From positions 40,869,135 to 40,933,134 of the forward strand of contig CM051517.1 in assembly GCA_028015205.1 (NCBI GenBank): DNA of 64,000 nucleotides, written 5' to 3'. The notes beneath the pieces are model-generated. The model was not told the DNA's origin, made no database searches, and worked only from the letters and a program-made list of their open reading frames with translations. This stretch comes from Mytilisepta virgata. Taxonomy: Eukaryota; Mollusca; Bivalvia; Mytilida; Mytilidae. Both the position numbers and the translations under genes were made by a program. Shown in pieces: positions 12,601 through 24,779 of this stretch; the stretch's first letter is position 1; each line of letters opens with the position of its first letter.

Positions 12601-14706
12601 TCATATGCGTAATCTACACCATGTAACTTTTCTTGAATTGAATATGTATGCTTCATTCAAAAATTTCATTTTAGCTCTGCAATTCATTTGAATAAAGCAA
12701 TTTACCAGTTGTAAAAAATAGTATTAAATAAAAAAAGGTCTACAAACCTGTCATTGCCATATGTTTAAATAAAACTGTTATCAATTTTAACTATGGTATG
12801 AATATTTAATCATAATTATGAGAACATATGAATGTTATTGAAACGGTATTCATGCTTAGATCATTAGGTCCAGCTGTTTACATTAAAACAAAACAATTTA
12901 CCAATGTTTGCTTCAGGAAATTACAATTAAGAAGAAAGACATCAAGCGTACTATCTATCTGAGTCGCAAAAAAAGATATCAGAAACTAGTGAAACTTTCT
13001 AAAAATTTTAGCAATATATTATTAACATAATGATAAATCTTTTTGAACTTACCAAAACTGAAGAAAATCCATCGAAAAATTAGAACAAAGCAAAACCTCT
13101 AATGCATTTAAGTGTGCATTTTTCCCGAAACACTCATTTTTTATTCATCTGAACATTTAGATGATCGCTATTCACTTATTTTTATATACATGTTTTTAGT
13201 GAAAATTTTTAATTATAAATTAGAAAATTATTAAATAGAAATATCGAGGTATGAAAAAGCACTACGGACACTCTTTTGACTTTAGTAGAGGGTAACTACG
13301 GAGAATATAATCTTGGCACCGAAAATTATATTTAAATAATCTATTAAACGGTAAGGGGTCTTGAATTGTTTTGAAGACAAAGAAAGATGCAACAAAATTT
13401 TTGTTAGACATTTTTGACAACAGTACCTAAAATACCAAAAAATATAATTTTAATTAGTGTCAACGTTATAGCCCAACAGTATCTGAACAAAAGACGTATT
13501 CTCGTCACTCTCCTCTTTCACGTCCTTGCTCTGTGTCGGTTTGCCTTGCTGCCCTCTCAAAGAATGACATTATGAATGACTGACTGATTCTCGGGGGTTT
13601 GCTGGTTGCCTTTCGAATTCTCTGTCTCTCTTTCCAAACACTGATATACTTACGATAGACTACTTACAAGAGTCATCAAAATATCCATGGTCTAACATGT
13701 ACTGCAAAGGTTTTAGGTGGTAATTAAAGATGGCCTTTAATATTGTCTCGTGCTATCTGTCTATCTTGACAGGTTATTCCAAACAATAAAAAAAATGAAG
13801 ATAGTCCTTAATAAAGAAAAGGAAACAGGCTATTTTTCGGGTAGGTATTTTCATCAAAATTATATTATTGACATGTATTCTATTATTTGCTCGGGTACAG
13901 GAAAAGACACACCACACAACGACAAATCAAGGTAGAACAATACATATACTGAAAGATAAAAATTGAAGCAATAAAATCAGCAACACTATTTTGCAAAACA
14001 ACGTCAAATTATCAATAGTGAGGAAGCTATATGGTAGTGCGAAACATCGATACACCATTGACCAGGATTTACCCTAACTACCAATGTCTGAGCAATTTTG
14101 CTCTTAGTAATTAGTAAGAGGAAAATTAGATTGGTGCTTTCTCTCAATCATGTAAAATTTGCAGTACGGAAATCTAATAAAAATGTATCCTTCGTGCACA
14201 TCTTTAAAATGTTTAATATGACTAGATATAAAAAAGTATAAGTTACTGTCCATAGACATACAAAGTTCTACAAGATCATTTGATATAAACGTTTGGCAAA
14301 ATGTCCAATAATTTGGTAAAAAAATATAATAGATGATTACATAGAAGATGTGCAGCAAATCTATCTTCACAGCCCCTCCTACCCGCTTTCTGAAATTCAC
14401 TATACTATGAGTATGAAATAAGACCCAGTCAAAAGCAGAAAAAAAGAATTATATTTCATTTCTTAAATTTAAGAAAAAGCAATTTCCACAAAAAAAAAAT
14501 CTTACCGTAATATATCAACCAAATCATTAAGACTTGTAACATCCATTTCCTTCCCTCTCACGAGTTTTGTAATCCTTATGATATTTGTAACAATTTTAGT
14601 TAAATTTGCCACTGGGGAATATCATTGAAAAAACTTTCAACTACAAAAGCAATTCATCGTGTTATTCGATCTACGGTAAAATAAATATTTTGTTGAAATG
14701 CGGGTA
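6670..14706. other. Long gene-free stretch
   Basis: No supported gene was found in 8 kb. A weak direct duplication is visible (10060-10180 against 10240-10350), sharing GGAAGTTGCAATTGCA. Long poly-A/poly-T tracts occur at 7815 and 8222. A slightly GC-richer patch at 11340-11670 has no open frame. The longest frames here (under 100 codons) lack domain signatures and splice context. Confidence 0.5.
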
Positions 14707-14901
14707 TCACAAATATTTATTATAACCACTGATCTGGATGATAGTATTTCTTGACCCGTTCGTTGCTACTACACTGCTGTAGTGACCTTTATACATTAGT
14801 AAACTGTTTACTAGTCTGACTGACAATAATTTTGTCGCATAATTATTAGATATTATAAACTGCACGTCAGCATTATTGTATCCATTCCCGTATTGAACAA
14901 T
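14707..14901 (-). CDS. Candidate terminal exon, unknown protein
   Basis: A 64-codon frame begins directly after a good acceptor (CTGTTTCAG ending at 14902) in phase 0 and ends in TGA. It reads IVQYGNGYNNADVQF at the start, is rich in Asn/Ser/Val, and has alternating hydrophobic residues suggestive of beta strands. AATAAA overlaps the last codons. No upstream exon was identified and I do not recognise the family. It may be a real last exon, a decayed exon or chance. Confidence 0.25.
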   Translation of the reverse strand: MVQYGNGYNNADVQFIISNNYATKLLSVRLVNSLLMYKGHYSSVVATNGSRNTIIQISGYNKYL

Positions 14902-15416
14902 CTGAAACAGTGACATATACTTGCATCAAAATGGGTACCACTTTCATAGTTATACAACAAATTCTCTTATAATCAAACACACAAAGAACTTTACATCCAC
15001 GTTTCAGAATCAAAATTATATATTCGTATGACACATGTTTGACAAGCATAATAGTAAAAACCAATTAGTTAAAAAAGTGAAAAGGCAAGAATATAATTGC
15101 AGTCTACTGGGGAAATATGTCAATCAAAGGATTACGAGATACACAAACTTCCGATATTGCCTTCAATATTAAACGAGTAATAACTGTAACAGTGAACTGT
15201 TACGAAGTCTCCCAAACGAAGTAACTAATGCCTTACATTATTTTCAATAAATTATTTGTTTTTCAGAGACTGAAATGCGGAAATTGTTCCTATAAAGTTT
15301 ATGCATACTTATAATATCGTGATATAGATATTTTTGTGACTCGTGTTTTACAGTCATACAATGTCACACTTGTTCAACTTTTGCGTTTCGACATGATGCA
15401 TTGACAGAGATGTATC

Positions 15417-16298
15417 CTACGGAGCCCTGTTGGTCTCACACAGATTATAAAGTGTCTTTTAAAGTCTAGCGCTAAAGATGTAAAGTCTAGCGCTGGAGAT
15501 GTAAAATCAAGCGCTGGAGATGTAAAGTCTGGCGCTGAAGATGTAAAGTCCAGCGCTGAAGATGTAAAGTCAAGCGCTGGAGATGTAAAATCAAGCGCTG
15601 GAGATGTAAAGTCTAACCCTAACCCTAACCCTAACCCTAACCTAACCCTAACCATAACAGGGTTAAGGGTTAGGGTTACGGTTAGGGTTAGGTTAGGGTT
15701 AGTGTTACGGTTAGGGTTAGGTTAGGGGTTAGGGTTAGGGTTAGGGTTAGGTAAGGGTTAGGGTTAGGGTTAGGGTTAGACTTTACATCTCCAGCGCTTG
15801 ATTTTACATCTCCAGCGCTTGACTTTACATCTTCAGCGCTGGACTTTACATCTCCAGCGCTTGATTTTACATCTCCAGCGCTTAACTTTACATCTTCAGC
15901 GCTGGACTTTACATCTCCAGCGCTAGACTTTACATCTCCAGCGCTTGATTTTACATCTCCAGCGCTAGACTTTACATCTCTAGCGCTAGACTTTACATCT
16001 CCAGCGCTAGACTTTACACATCTTCAGCGCAGGACTTTAAAAGACACTCTGCATATCTCCAGCGCTAGATTTTACACATCTCCAGCGCTAGACTTTACAT
16101 CCCCAGCGCTAGACTTTACATCTTCAGCGCTGGACTTTAGATCTCCAGCGCTAGACTTTACATCTTCAGCGCTGGACTTTACATCTCCAGCGCTAGACTT
16201 TACATCTCCAGCGCTAGACTTTACATCTCCAACGCTAGACTTTACACATCTTCAGCGCAGGACTTTATAATCTGTGTGAGACCAACAGGGCTCCGTAG
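15417..16298. mobile_element. Foldback element: terminal inverted repeats, 21-bp minisatellite arms, telomeric core
   Basis: A perfect 37-bp inverted repeat bounds the element (15417-15453 and 16262-16298; the outer bases are CTACGGAGCCC). Inside, a roughly 21-bp minisatellite with consensus GACTTTACATCTCCAGCGCTA runs in opposite orientations on the two sides, about 15460-15610 and 15780-16260. The right arm is about three times longer. The centre is telomeric repeat. A second copy of the terminus-proximal motif (GGACTTTAAAAGACACT, near 16032) lies inside the right arm, suggesting internal duplication. There is no transposase frame and no clear target duplication. The repetitive peptide frames crossing it are artefacts of the minisatellite. 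Confidence 0.8.
15613..15779. repeat. Interstitial telomeric repeats, CCCTAA then TTAGGG
   Basis: Reading 5' to 3', the plus strand shows CCCTAA repeats (about 15613-15655), a short junction, then degenerate TTAGGG repeats (about 15661-15779) with variants TTACGG and TTAGTG. This order is the reverse of a telomere-telomere fusion, which would read TTAGGG then CCCTAA. It sits at the symmetry centre of the surrounding palindromic element. Confidence 0.9.
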
Positions 16299-16499
16299 AC
16301 ATCAGACAAAAAGTAAAAAAGTTAGACCAATACAGTTTAGCATAAAATATTATTGGAGAATATTTTATGATATATACAATTTGTAACAATTTATTATCTT
16401 CCGGGAATAGTAAATTATCTCCTCGAACAATACCAATTATGTATTCACTAGGTCTTGTCATGGGCATAATGATTATCCAGGCCAACAGTTTTGAAGCTA

Positions 16500-17140
16500 T
16501 TCAGAAACACTGATGATACATCCAGTATTTAAAGGGGTGGGACATGAACTCTGAGGATATCTGAGCTTTTCACAAAGAATAAAAATGTTTATAATTAAGG
16601 GCTAAGGATCTCAATGTCTTTTGTTGATTTTTTAGGAGGGAATACCCCCATTGACCAGGCAATGTGTAAAATCAATTAATGCGTCTCCTTATATAGGCAA
16701 TTAGAAATATATGTGGTTACGGGGTATGGTTTATGAGATTTGAACATTGCGTATTAAAACGTGTTAAAGGGCTAAACATTTTTTTACGATTTTGAAATAA
16801 TAAAAAAGTATTGATTTTAGGGGCGAGGTGACCCCCCCTCCCCTTTTTGGTGGGGGTGTTAGGTTTTTATCAATCTGTTTATCTTATAGTGGGAGAAAAG
16901 AAAATATATGATTTAGGGGCAGGGATTTCAATGCTTTACCAGATAATTAAAGACAATTGATTCGAGGGGGTGGGGTTGAACTCTTTGGTAAATGAGGTAT
17001 ACATATATCAGTTCATGCGACTTGTCATGGGGAATAAGAAAATATACGGTATAGGTGTCGGATTTCTTACAGATTTTTAATTTTATATATTTCAAGATAA
17101 TTGGTTTAAGGGGGCGAGAATGACGTCCAAACGAAGTGGG
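16500..17140. repeat. Degenerate tandem repeat, unit roughly 140-170 bp
   Basis: Recurring blocks (AAGAAAATATA, then ATTTAGGGGC or similar, AGATAATT, GGGGG, then a weaker segment) appear near 16560, 16790, 16893 and 17030. Homology is weak and the array is old. There is no coding signal. 17140-18150 beyond it shows only poly-A tracts and AT-rich sequence. Confidence 0.45.
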
Positions 17141-18150
17141 AGACCTATAGGTTTTGATTAGCGATTTTCATCGAACATTTTTTTTTCTCCCTCTCCTATT
17201 TTGTTCGTTCGAGTTCTCATTTGCTATTTATGGTGGTTTGGATCAAAGTCATTTATTTACATCGCTATAATCTATAATAGACCCCAATAATGAAATAAAA
17301 TCACTGTCAAAATGTGGTGCACATCCAATGAATCAAATTTGTAATAATGTTTGCTGAGCGGACGCTTTGCTGGTGGACGCAGATCCAAAACTATATGACC
17401 CGTCCAGTTTCTATTATTCGATTTGATACTCTTAAAAATGAAATGACAAAATGACAGCAAACCAGATTTATCTTTTTCACTGATTAACGGCGTCCGTCAG
17501 TCGTACATCGCCAAACGGAAAAAAAGAAAAAAAATGAATAAAATTGTAAAATTTCAAAACTAAAGGAGTATCTTCCTCGAGAATTGCTTTGTTTTTTTAT
17601 GGTTATACATTGAAAATATTTGTTGAACAAAAAAAAAAAAAAAAAAAACATAAAAGATTAGAAGCAACCTAATATACATTGATGTTCACCAATTACATGA
17701 ATATAGAAAAATGTACTAAAGTTGTACATGCTCATCAAATGATTGTGTCAATATAATACAATGATTGTAATATCTGATGGAATAAATTTACAAAATATAA
17801 ACAGGTACGATAAAGGTAAAACCATTCTTTGTTGAAATTCCTAGCAAATTTACGTTTTCGCCTTACTCATTTACCAATTTCACTATCAGAAATAAAATGC
17901 TCCGCTGGGCGCAGCTAGATACGACCGCAGATGTCGAACCCTGAATAGTTGGGGCAATTATGAACACAACATTCAAGCTTGATACAATACTGAATTTGGA
18001 TTGTGAATAAATATTTGACACAGCATAGGTTTCTGACACAGAATGAATGTTGTCTAAGAACTTAAAATTTTTTAATTTACCTATTCAAACCATATCAGTA
18101 TTATTTGTTTTTATATATAAATCAGAAATAACCAATTTAAAATTTAAAAT

Positions 18151-18912
18151 TGGGCACACATATCAATTTCTTGCTATTGCGCAATACTGTCCAATTGAAA
18201 ATTTCTCCAAATATTTGACACATAATAGGTTTCTGACACAGAATAACTGAAATCAAAGAACTTAGAATTGGTCATATGAGTTGAATTTATATTCAATTTT
18301 TTGCTTCTTGTGCAATACAATATGCTGTGGAGAATTGCCCCCCCCCCCCAAAAAAAAAATAATAATTTACCCCTTTTTTTAGTTTTGTGCAATACACTAT
18401 CAAGTTGCACATTGACCCCCCCCCTCCCAAAAAAAAAACAAAAAACAATAAAATTTAATGTAACCCCCCCCCCTTTTTTTGCTAAAAAAATTTGAAATTT
18501 TCTTTTTAATTTATGAAATATGAAATGAGAAAAAAATTACCCCCTCCCCAATTTCTCATTTACCCCCCCCCCCCTAAATTTTGTTTTCAACCCCCCCCAT
18601 TTCTTTATACTTTGCAACCATAACAGCCCATTTAAATACACCATAACATATTAAAATAGAAAATGACATCATAGTCATGGAATTTGTTTATAATAAGGTT
18701 TTGATAGCAGAGCACACATATCAATTTCTTGCTATTGCACAATACTGTGCAATTGAAAATTTCTTCAAATATTTGACACATAATAGGTTTCTGACACAGA
18801 ATAACTGAAATAAAGAACTTAGAATTGGTCATATGATTTGAATTTATATTCAATTTTTTGATTCTTGTGCAATACAATATGCTGTGGAGAATTCCCCCCC
18901 CCCCCCCCAAAA
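18151..18912. repeat. Direct repeat pair (about 200 bp) with poly-C/poly-A tracts
   Basis: 18151-18358 recurs at 18712-18912 with few differences. Both copies contain TTTCTTGCTATTG, CACATAATAGGTTTCTGACAC and the end GCTGTGGAGAATT followed by a C-run and an A-run. The interval 18340-18605 holds at least six C9+ or A8+ runs on the plus strand. Confidence 0.8.
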
Positions 18913-18936
18913 AAAAAAATTTACCCCTTTTTTAGC

Positions 18937-20321
18937 TTTAATTTTGGACCCCGATTTGGACCAACTTGAAAACTGGGCCCATAACAAAAAAACTAAGTAC
19001 ATGTTTAGATTCAGCATATCAAAGAACCCCAAGAATTCAATTTTTGTTAAAATCAAACTAAGTTTAATTTTGGACACTTTGGACCTTAATTTAGACCAAT
19101 TTGAAAACGGGACCAAAAATTAAGAATCTAAATGCACGGTTAGATTCGGCATATCAAAGAACCCCAATAAGTCAATTTTCGATGAAATCAAACAAAGTTT
19201 AATTTTGGACCCTGATTTGGACCAACTTGAAAACTGGGCTTATAATAAAAAAACTAAGTACATGTTTAGATTAAGCATATCAAAGAACCCCAAGAATTCA
19301 ATTTTTGTTCAAATCAAACTAAGTTTAATTTTGGACCCTTTGGACCTTAATGTAGACCAATTTGAAAACGGGACCAAAAATTAAGAATCTAAATGCACAG
19401 TTAGATTTGGCATATCAAAGAACCCCAATACTTCAATTTTCGATGAAATCAAACAAAGTTTAATTTTGGACCCCGATTTGGACCAACTTGAAAACTGGGC
19501 CCATAATAAAAAAACTAAGTACATGTTTAGATTCAGCATATCAAAGAACCCCAAGAATTCAATTTTTGTTCAAATCAAACTAAGTTTAATTTTGGACCCT
19601 TTGGACCTTAATGTAGACCAATTTGAAAACGGGACCAAAAATTAAGAATCTAAAGGCACGGTTAGATTCGGCATATCAAAGAACCCCAATAGTTCAATTT
19701 TCGATGAAATCAAACAAAGTTTAATTTTGGACCCTTTTGGCCCCTAATTCCTAAACTGTTGGGACCAAAACTCCAAAAATCAATCCCAACCTTCCTTTTG
19801 TGGTCATAAACCTTGTGTTTAAATTTCATAGATTTCTATTTACTTATACTAAAGTTATTGTGCAAAAACCAAGAAAAATGCTTATTTGGGCCCTTTTTTA
19901 GCCCCTACTTCCTAAACTGTTGGGACCAAAACTCCCAAAAACAATCCCAACCTTCCTTTTGTGGTCATAAACCTTGTGTTAAAATTTCATAGATTTCTAT
20001 TTACTTATACTAGAGTTATTGTGCGAAAACCAAGAAAAATGCTTATTGGGCCCTTTTTTGGCCCCTGATTATTAAACTGTTGGGACCAAAACTCCCAAAA
20101 TCAATCCCAACCTTCCTTTTGTGGTCATAAACCTTGTGTTTAAATTTCATAGATTTCTATTAACTTATACTAAAGTTATAGTGCGAAAACCAAATGTCTT
20201 CGGACGACGACGCAGACGACGGACGACGACGCAGACGACAACGACGACGATGACGACGACGACGACGACGACGACGCCAACGTCATACCAATATACGACC
20301 GCAAAAATTTTGCGGTCGTAT
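18937..20321. mobile_element. Tandem-core element: 261-bp x3, 160-bp x3, GAC tract, terminal hairpin
   Basis: The block TTTAATTTTGGACC followed by C(C/T)GATTTGGACC starts at 18937, 19198 and 19459, giving an exact 261-bp period made of two related half-units. A truncated fourth copy begins at 19720. A second core follows with a period of about 160 bp (CTAAACTGTTGGGACC near 19751, 19912 and 20072). Then comes a GACGAC-rich tract (20200-20275) and a perfect hairpin, ATACGACCGC/GCGGTCGTAT (20292-20321), followed by AAAAA. Module order resembles non-autonomous pearl/Helitron-like elements of bivalves (family knowledge), but no diagnostic ends were proved. Confidence 0.65.
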
Positions 20322-20502
20322 AAAAAATGAATAAAAACATCTATGGCAGTGTTTTCTGTCTTTTAATTAATTGTAAACCTTTCATAAGTTAACTAAAAAT
20401 AGGGAAATTGAACTGAGATTGTGGGAATGCAATTATTCAAAATATACGAACTGAATATAACATTTTAACTCAAACATAATATATAAAGTATAATTCAAAA
20501 TA

Positions 20503-21297
20503 TTGTATAATGTAAACAAAAAATTAAACGATGAAGGCATGTACACATGGTATACTCATGCCTTGAAAATATTTGAAGAATTTGATCTTGACATTAAAGA
20601 ATACGAAAAGTTTGATAAACCTTTTCATAAAATTAAATATAATTTAAAATGTAAAACAAGAAAACTGGTAGAGGATAAATATAAAAATCAACTAATGTTG
20701 AAATTATCAAGTCTTACAAGCGATTCAAAATTATATTTATATAAACAGATAAAATCTGATTTTGGATTGGAAAAATATTTAATAAAAGAATCCAGTTTCA
20801 AAAATAGACAAATTTTTACTAAATTCAGAGTCAGTGACCATTCTTTAAATATAGAAGTAGGAAGATACAAAAATATTTTAAGGGAAAACCGGCTATGTAC
20901 TGTGTGTAAAGAAATTGAGGATGAGTATCATTTTTTCTTAATTTGTAACACTAATAAAAAGCAAAGGCAAACTATGTTCCAACATCTTCAACTTAATTTG
21001 AATATAGATTTTAATAACAAATTGGAACATATTAGTCAAATTTTAAACCCTAAATTAGAACTTTTACCTTATGTTTGCGACTTTATAAAGCAGTCATTAG
21101 CACTACGAAAATAGGGTCCACATTGGTCAGAGTTCATATTATAATTATAAAGATTTTTTTTTTTTATTGTAAGTTGTTTGTTGTGTACATGTTGTGTTAA
21201 TGTCTATTGTGATGTATATATATTGAAGTGTTATTGTATTGATTTGCTTTGACCCATATGGGTGTATTTTATGCAAATAAAGTTGATTATTTATAAA
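20503..21297 (+). pseudogene. 5'-truncated LINE: reverse-transcriptase C-terminus plus 3' UTR
   Basis: A 203-codon frame (20503-21114) matches the C-terminal tail of non-LTR retrotransposon reverse transcriptases. It has a KFRVSDHSLNIEVGRY block followed by a zf-RVT-type zinc knuckle, C-x2-C at residues 133-136 (LCTVC), then H-x4-C (HFFLIC). The polymerase core and endonuclease are missing, so this is a dead-on-arrival copy. The 3' UTR ends with AATAAAGTTGATTATT near 21290, typical of these tails. It abuts a duplicated segment at 21300 and may have inserted there. Confidence 0.8.
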
Positions 21298-21855
21298 AAT
21301 ATCCATGCACATGGTATGCATTTTCATAGATTTACGACTCGTCAGTGGTCCTCAAGACTGAAAATTTGGAAATCAAGAACAATAACCCTAAATTCTGAAG
21401 AACAGATTCAAATGTCAAAATGATGAAAATGTTTAAGCCAAAACAATCTACGGACACAGCTATGCGCCAAGTTTTTACAAAATTTAACATTTTCATCACA
21501 GTAGAATTAACACGATCAATTTTCGAAATACTAACTGAGCTTGTTATACCCATATACTTCGAGTCCTCCAACAGTATTCTATAATAACCCTTTACAGGCA
21601 TAAGATATGCATATTTTGTAGATTTACGACCGTTCAATTTTGCTGAAGTCAGAAAATGTTGAAAAGTGGAAACAATAATTGAAAACATTGAAGAGCATTC
21701 AAAAATGCCAAAATGACCAATAGTAAGGACAAATAACGTGTTCATATATATTGCTGATTTAAGTACACTATTAATATTATGCAATCGCAACTGAAATATT
21801 ATGGCTAATCCATATTGACACACTGTTTGGGTAAATATAACTATAAATATTTTAC

Positions 21856-21947
21856 CTTGAAAAAATGTCCCACTGTTCTATTAGTTCCTGAAATAAAGCA
21901 TCGTCTTCGCGAATATCCAAATGAATATCAAGAAAATTAAAATCCAT
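21856..21947 (-). CDS. Candidate first coding exon, paralogue A (MDFNF...)
   Basis: Thirty codons from ATG (21947) to a GT donor after TCAAG (21856), ending in phase 2. The peptide is acidic: DIREDDALFQELIEQWDIFS. The same exon with coding-type substitutions lies 1.8 kb upstream at 23655-23743, sharing DIR-(E/D)-DD, FQE-(L/I)-IEQW-(D/E)-IFS and the same donor. Conservation of frame and splice site between diverged copies supports real coding origin. The protein family is not recognised and following exons were not assembled. Confidence 0.45.
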
Positions 21948-22877
21948 ACGTACGACAGGTATAGTACACTTACAGACTTTAAATTTCATATAATAAATGA
22001 CCAGTCAGCAGGTTATTTAATCTCCGTGTATTATGTACACAACAAGGTCAGTGGTTGTTTACAGGTGTACACTGATAATTTTTATCTGCCCTAAGACATG
22101 AAAACGGTGTTAGTACAAATGCTAGTTTTATGTATATATAATTATACATGGTCTATTCATTTTCAAAACAATGCTAGTTGAGGGTAGGAATGGCAATCAT
22201 CTGTCACAATTCTAAAATACCGTCTTAAAATGAAAGCACGTGAAAATAAATAACAATTTTTGACGAATGAAAGTATTTTCCCATTTACATGATTTACATA
22301 ACTATAAATGAAATGTAGTATTTTGATAAGTTTCTGTTACCATTATTTCTTTTAAAAAAGTATGACATGGAAGTTGAGAGCAAAAAAAAAAAAAAAAAAA
22401 AATGACGATATCACAAGGCCATCCGTAAATAGGTGTTTCAAAAATGTGGTATAAATAGTCTTCTTTGCCCTTATTGCGATTTAAACAACCTACTATACTA
22501 AAATGAGGTACACGTGTATACGATAAACGGTAAACTTGTTTCTTTTGTGAAATACCCAGTTTTAGGGTCACAAACAAATTTACGTATTCAGCTTACTTAT
22601 TTACATGATTTACGAAATTCACGAACAGAAAAATACATAAAGTTTTACACTACTTTGTCTTTCTCTAAAAGAGTAGGACCACTTTCTTATTTCTTTCTTT
22701 CATTCTGAAATTCAATTATTCAACAATTTCAATAGTAAAATCACACAAACACGTTATGTATGACCCAGTATCTGTAGTACCATGAAAAATTAGAGCCCTA
22801 CCGTACAACAAATTTGTCCGCCGTCTAAATCACATGGTACTACAGGCTTATGCTGAATGTTAACGAACAGAAATTTA

Positions 22878-23155
22878 TATTTTCTATCATCCTCCTAAGT
22901 CAGGGTTTTGTATCCACGTTCCTTCCTACAAACCCCTGACATAAAACATTAATATTGTGCCGGTCGGAAGGGAACAATTTTCATTGGTTACTTCTCAAGG
23001 TCAAATGAGAATCCAATTGCGGCGTGGGTAGGATTTTCTAGGTCACACACCATGCGGCGATATGTTCGACCCGCAAAATATGAATGTGTGATGTCAGATG
23101 TATGTAGGAACGAACGTGGATACAAAACCCGGACTTGGGAGGATGATTTTCTATA
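22878..23155. repeat. Inverted repeat with arms of about 100 bp
   Basis: 22889-22980 and 23050-23148 are inverted homologues. Both contain TTTTGTATCCACGTTC and a CATCCTCC(T/C)AAGTC block, diverging toward the loop. It lies between the two paralogous candidate exons. It could be a foldback MITE; no target duplication was identified. Confidence 0.6.
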
Positions 23156-23654
23156 CGCAAAGGTCGTGAATAGAAGTAGTTTTGTTCAATTGTCAAGCAG
23201 TTTGTATCATTTTTGTACAATGGAATAACCTCGAAGGACACTCAGAACAAGAACCATTTTACTGTTACATGAAAGGGGATACATGTACTTGATTCGTGAA
23301 AATCTACATGTTTGTACAAGTTTCCATACATTAACTTTTGTAATTTTATTCTGAAATTATTTTGTTGAAAAAATGTTATTTTTTATCCATATATTTTTTA
23401 AATGGGCAACAGATCATTTTAATTTTATGCATGCTTTACTGATATAAGTTTGTAAACAGATGTTATGTCGACTATAGGTGTTGTCTTGACCCTTAAATTG
23501 CAGTATGCTGCAGTATTTTGGCGATCAACAACATTGTTTATTTGCTTTTTTCATTATATCATTATTCATGTTATTGTTAGTACTCAAACCTACTACCATT
23601 TTCTTGCATATTTTTAATTTATTTTTATTTGCCCTTTTAAGTTTAAAATTTTAC

Positions 23655-23743
23655 CTTGAAAAGATCTCCCACTGTTCTATAATTTCCTGAAACCTGACAT
23701 CATCATCGCGAATATCAAAATCCATATCATTCCATACTAACAT
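23655..23743 (-). CDS. Candidate first coding exon, paralogue B
   Basis: From ATG at 23743 (or the internal ATG at 23725 that aligns with paralogue A) to the donor after 23655. The aligned peptide is MDFDIRDDDVRFQEIIEQW followed by EIFS, phase-2 donor GTAAAA. Compared with the copy at 21856-21947 it lacks four residues after MDF and differs mostly by conservative changes (D/E, I/L). Function unknown. No continuation exon was identified between the copies. Confidence 0.45.
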
Positions 23744-24779
23744 CATAAAATGTTCTGTTTGATGTTTTATTCCACAGAAAGGTCCCTATTCCTCACAACC
23801 AGAACGTGTCGTAATTAAATGTCAGAAACAGATGTTTGGTCATCTAACACTGGAGGATACGACACTTTTAATGTACACATAGTTTTACTTACTGTCATAC
23901 ATACATAAAAAAATATATATTGAAATAATAAGAAACTCTGTGACAATTGTGTAATAAACAGAGTTAGGTATTACTAAATAACAATATATAAGTACCATGA
24001 ACGAATTGTTCTAACTTTGAAGTGTAAGCTTCAAAACATTAAAGGTGACGAAGTGTTCAGTTGTTTTTAATATTACATTCCATTATCCAGCTGATGTATG
24101 ATGAGCGAAAGTTAAGGAGTTGGTACTCTTAAATTTTTACCTTTTTTCGTGAACAATTGTATGCAATGCATATTTATGCTAACAAACAAAATTTATGTGC
24201 TTTTTTGTAAGTAAGTTAAAAGTTTTCTACCAGCAAAAGTCGTTTACAGAAGCGATTTGGGTAAATTGCCAAGCATTTTGTATATCTTTTTAGAATACTT
24301 CCAAGAGGAACACTCAGAAAATGTTATATGAAAGGAGTTACATGTACATACACTTACAGAAAAACAAATCGTGTGTCCTTCACGTGTTTACAAACTGTTT
24401 TGTGGACGTTAAGTTGGTACATTTGTGTTAGAACTCTCTCCCAACCGATATTAAAGTATGTGGAAAAATTCTTTTAGTAACTTATTTTTTAGTTATTATC
24501 AGCTAATCTTTGAATACTACATACTAAACCATGTCCCAGGGGGATTTTGGAAGGCAATAGGCGACATTTTGAAAATGGCACAAGTGTAATAAATGCAGGG
24601 GAAAATGGCCCTACTTCTTTTTATTTCTTCACACCTAAGGGTAATAATATAATTTCAAGTGCAATTTGATATGCTGATATACCATATCAGATGGAACAAA
24701 TGCCACGCGGTAAGGCTGATAAGGAAAAATCAGATATTAGAAGTATTTGATAATTATAGATTAATACATATAGTCTTTT
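23744..24779. other. Gene-free AT-rich stretch
   Basis: No supported exon, RNA gene or clear repeat was found. It could include the promoter of the candidate exon at 23655-23743. Confidence 0.4.

Noticed and set aside
15374..15655. Minus-strand frame with repeated LDFTSPA
   Set aside because: Direct translation of the 21-bp minisatellite; a multiple-of-three period keeps it open by chance.
15613..15779. Chromosome end-to-end fusion scar
   Set aside because: The order CCCTAA then TTAGGG is opposite to that expected for fused telomeres, and the repeats are enclosed by a 37-bp inverted repeat.
20121..20330. Arg/Thr-rich plus-strand frame
   Set aside because: Produced by the GACGAC tract of a repeat element.
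21332..21823. 163-codon minus-strand frame
   Set aside because: It contains two copies of a duplicated exon-plus-intron segment and reads through acceptor and donor sites; treated as candidate exons rather than one protein.
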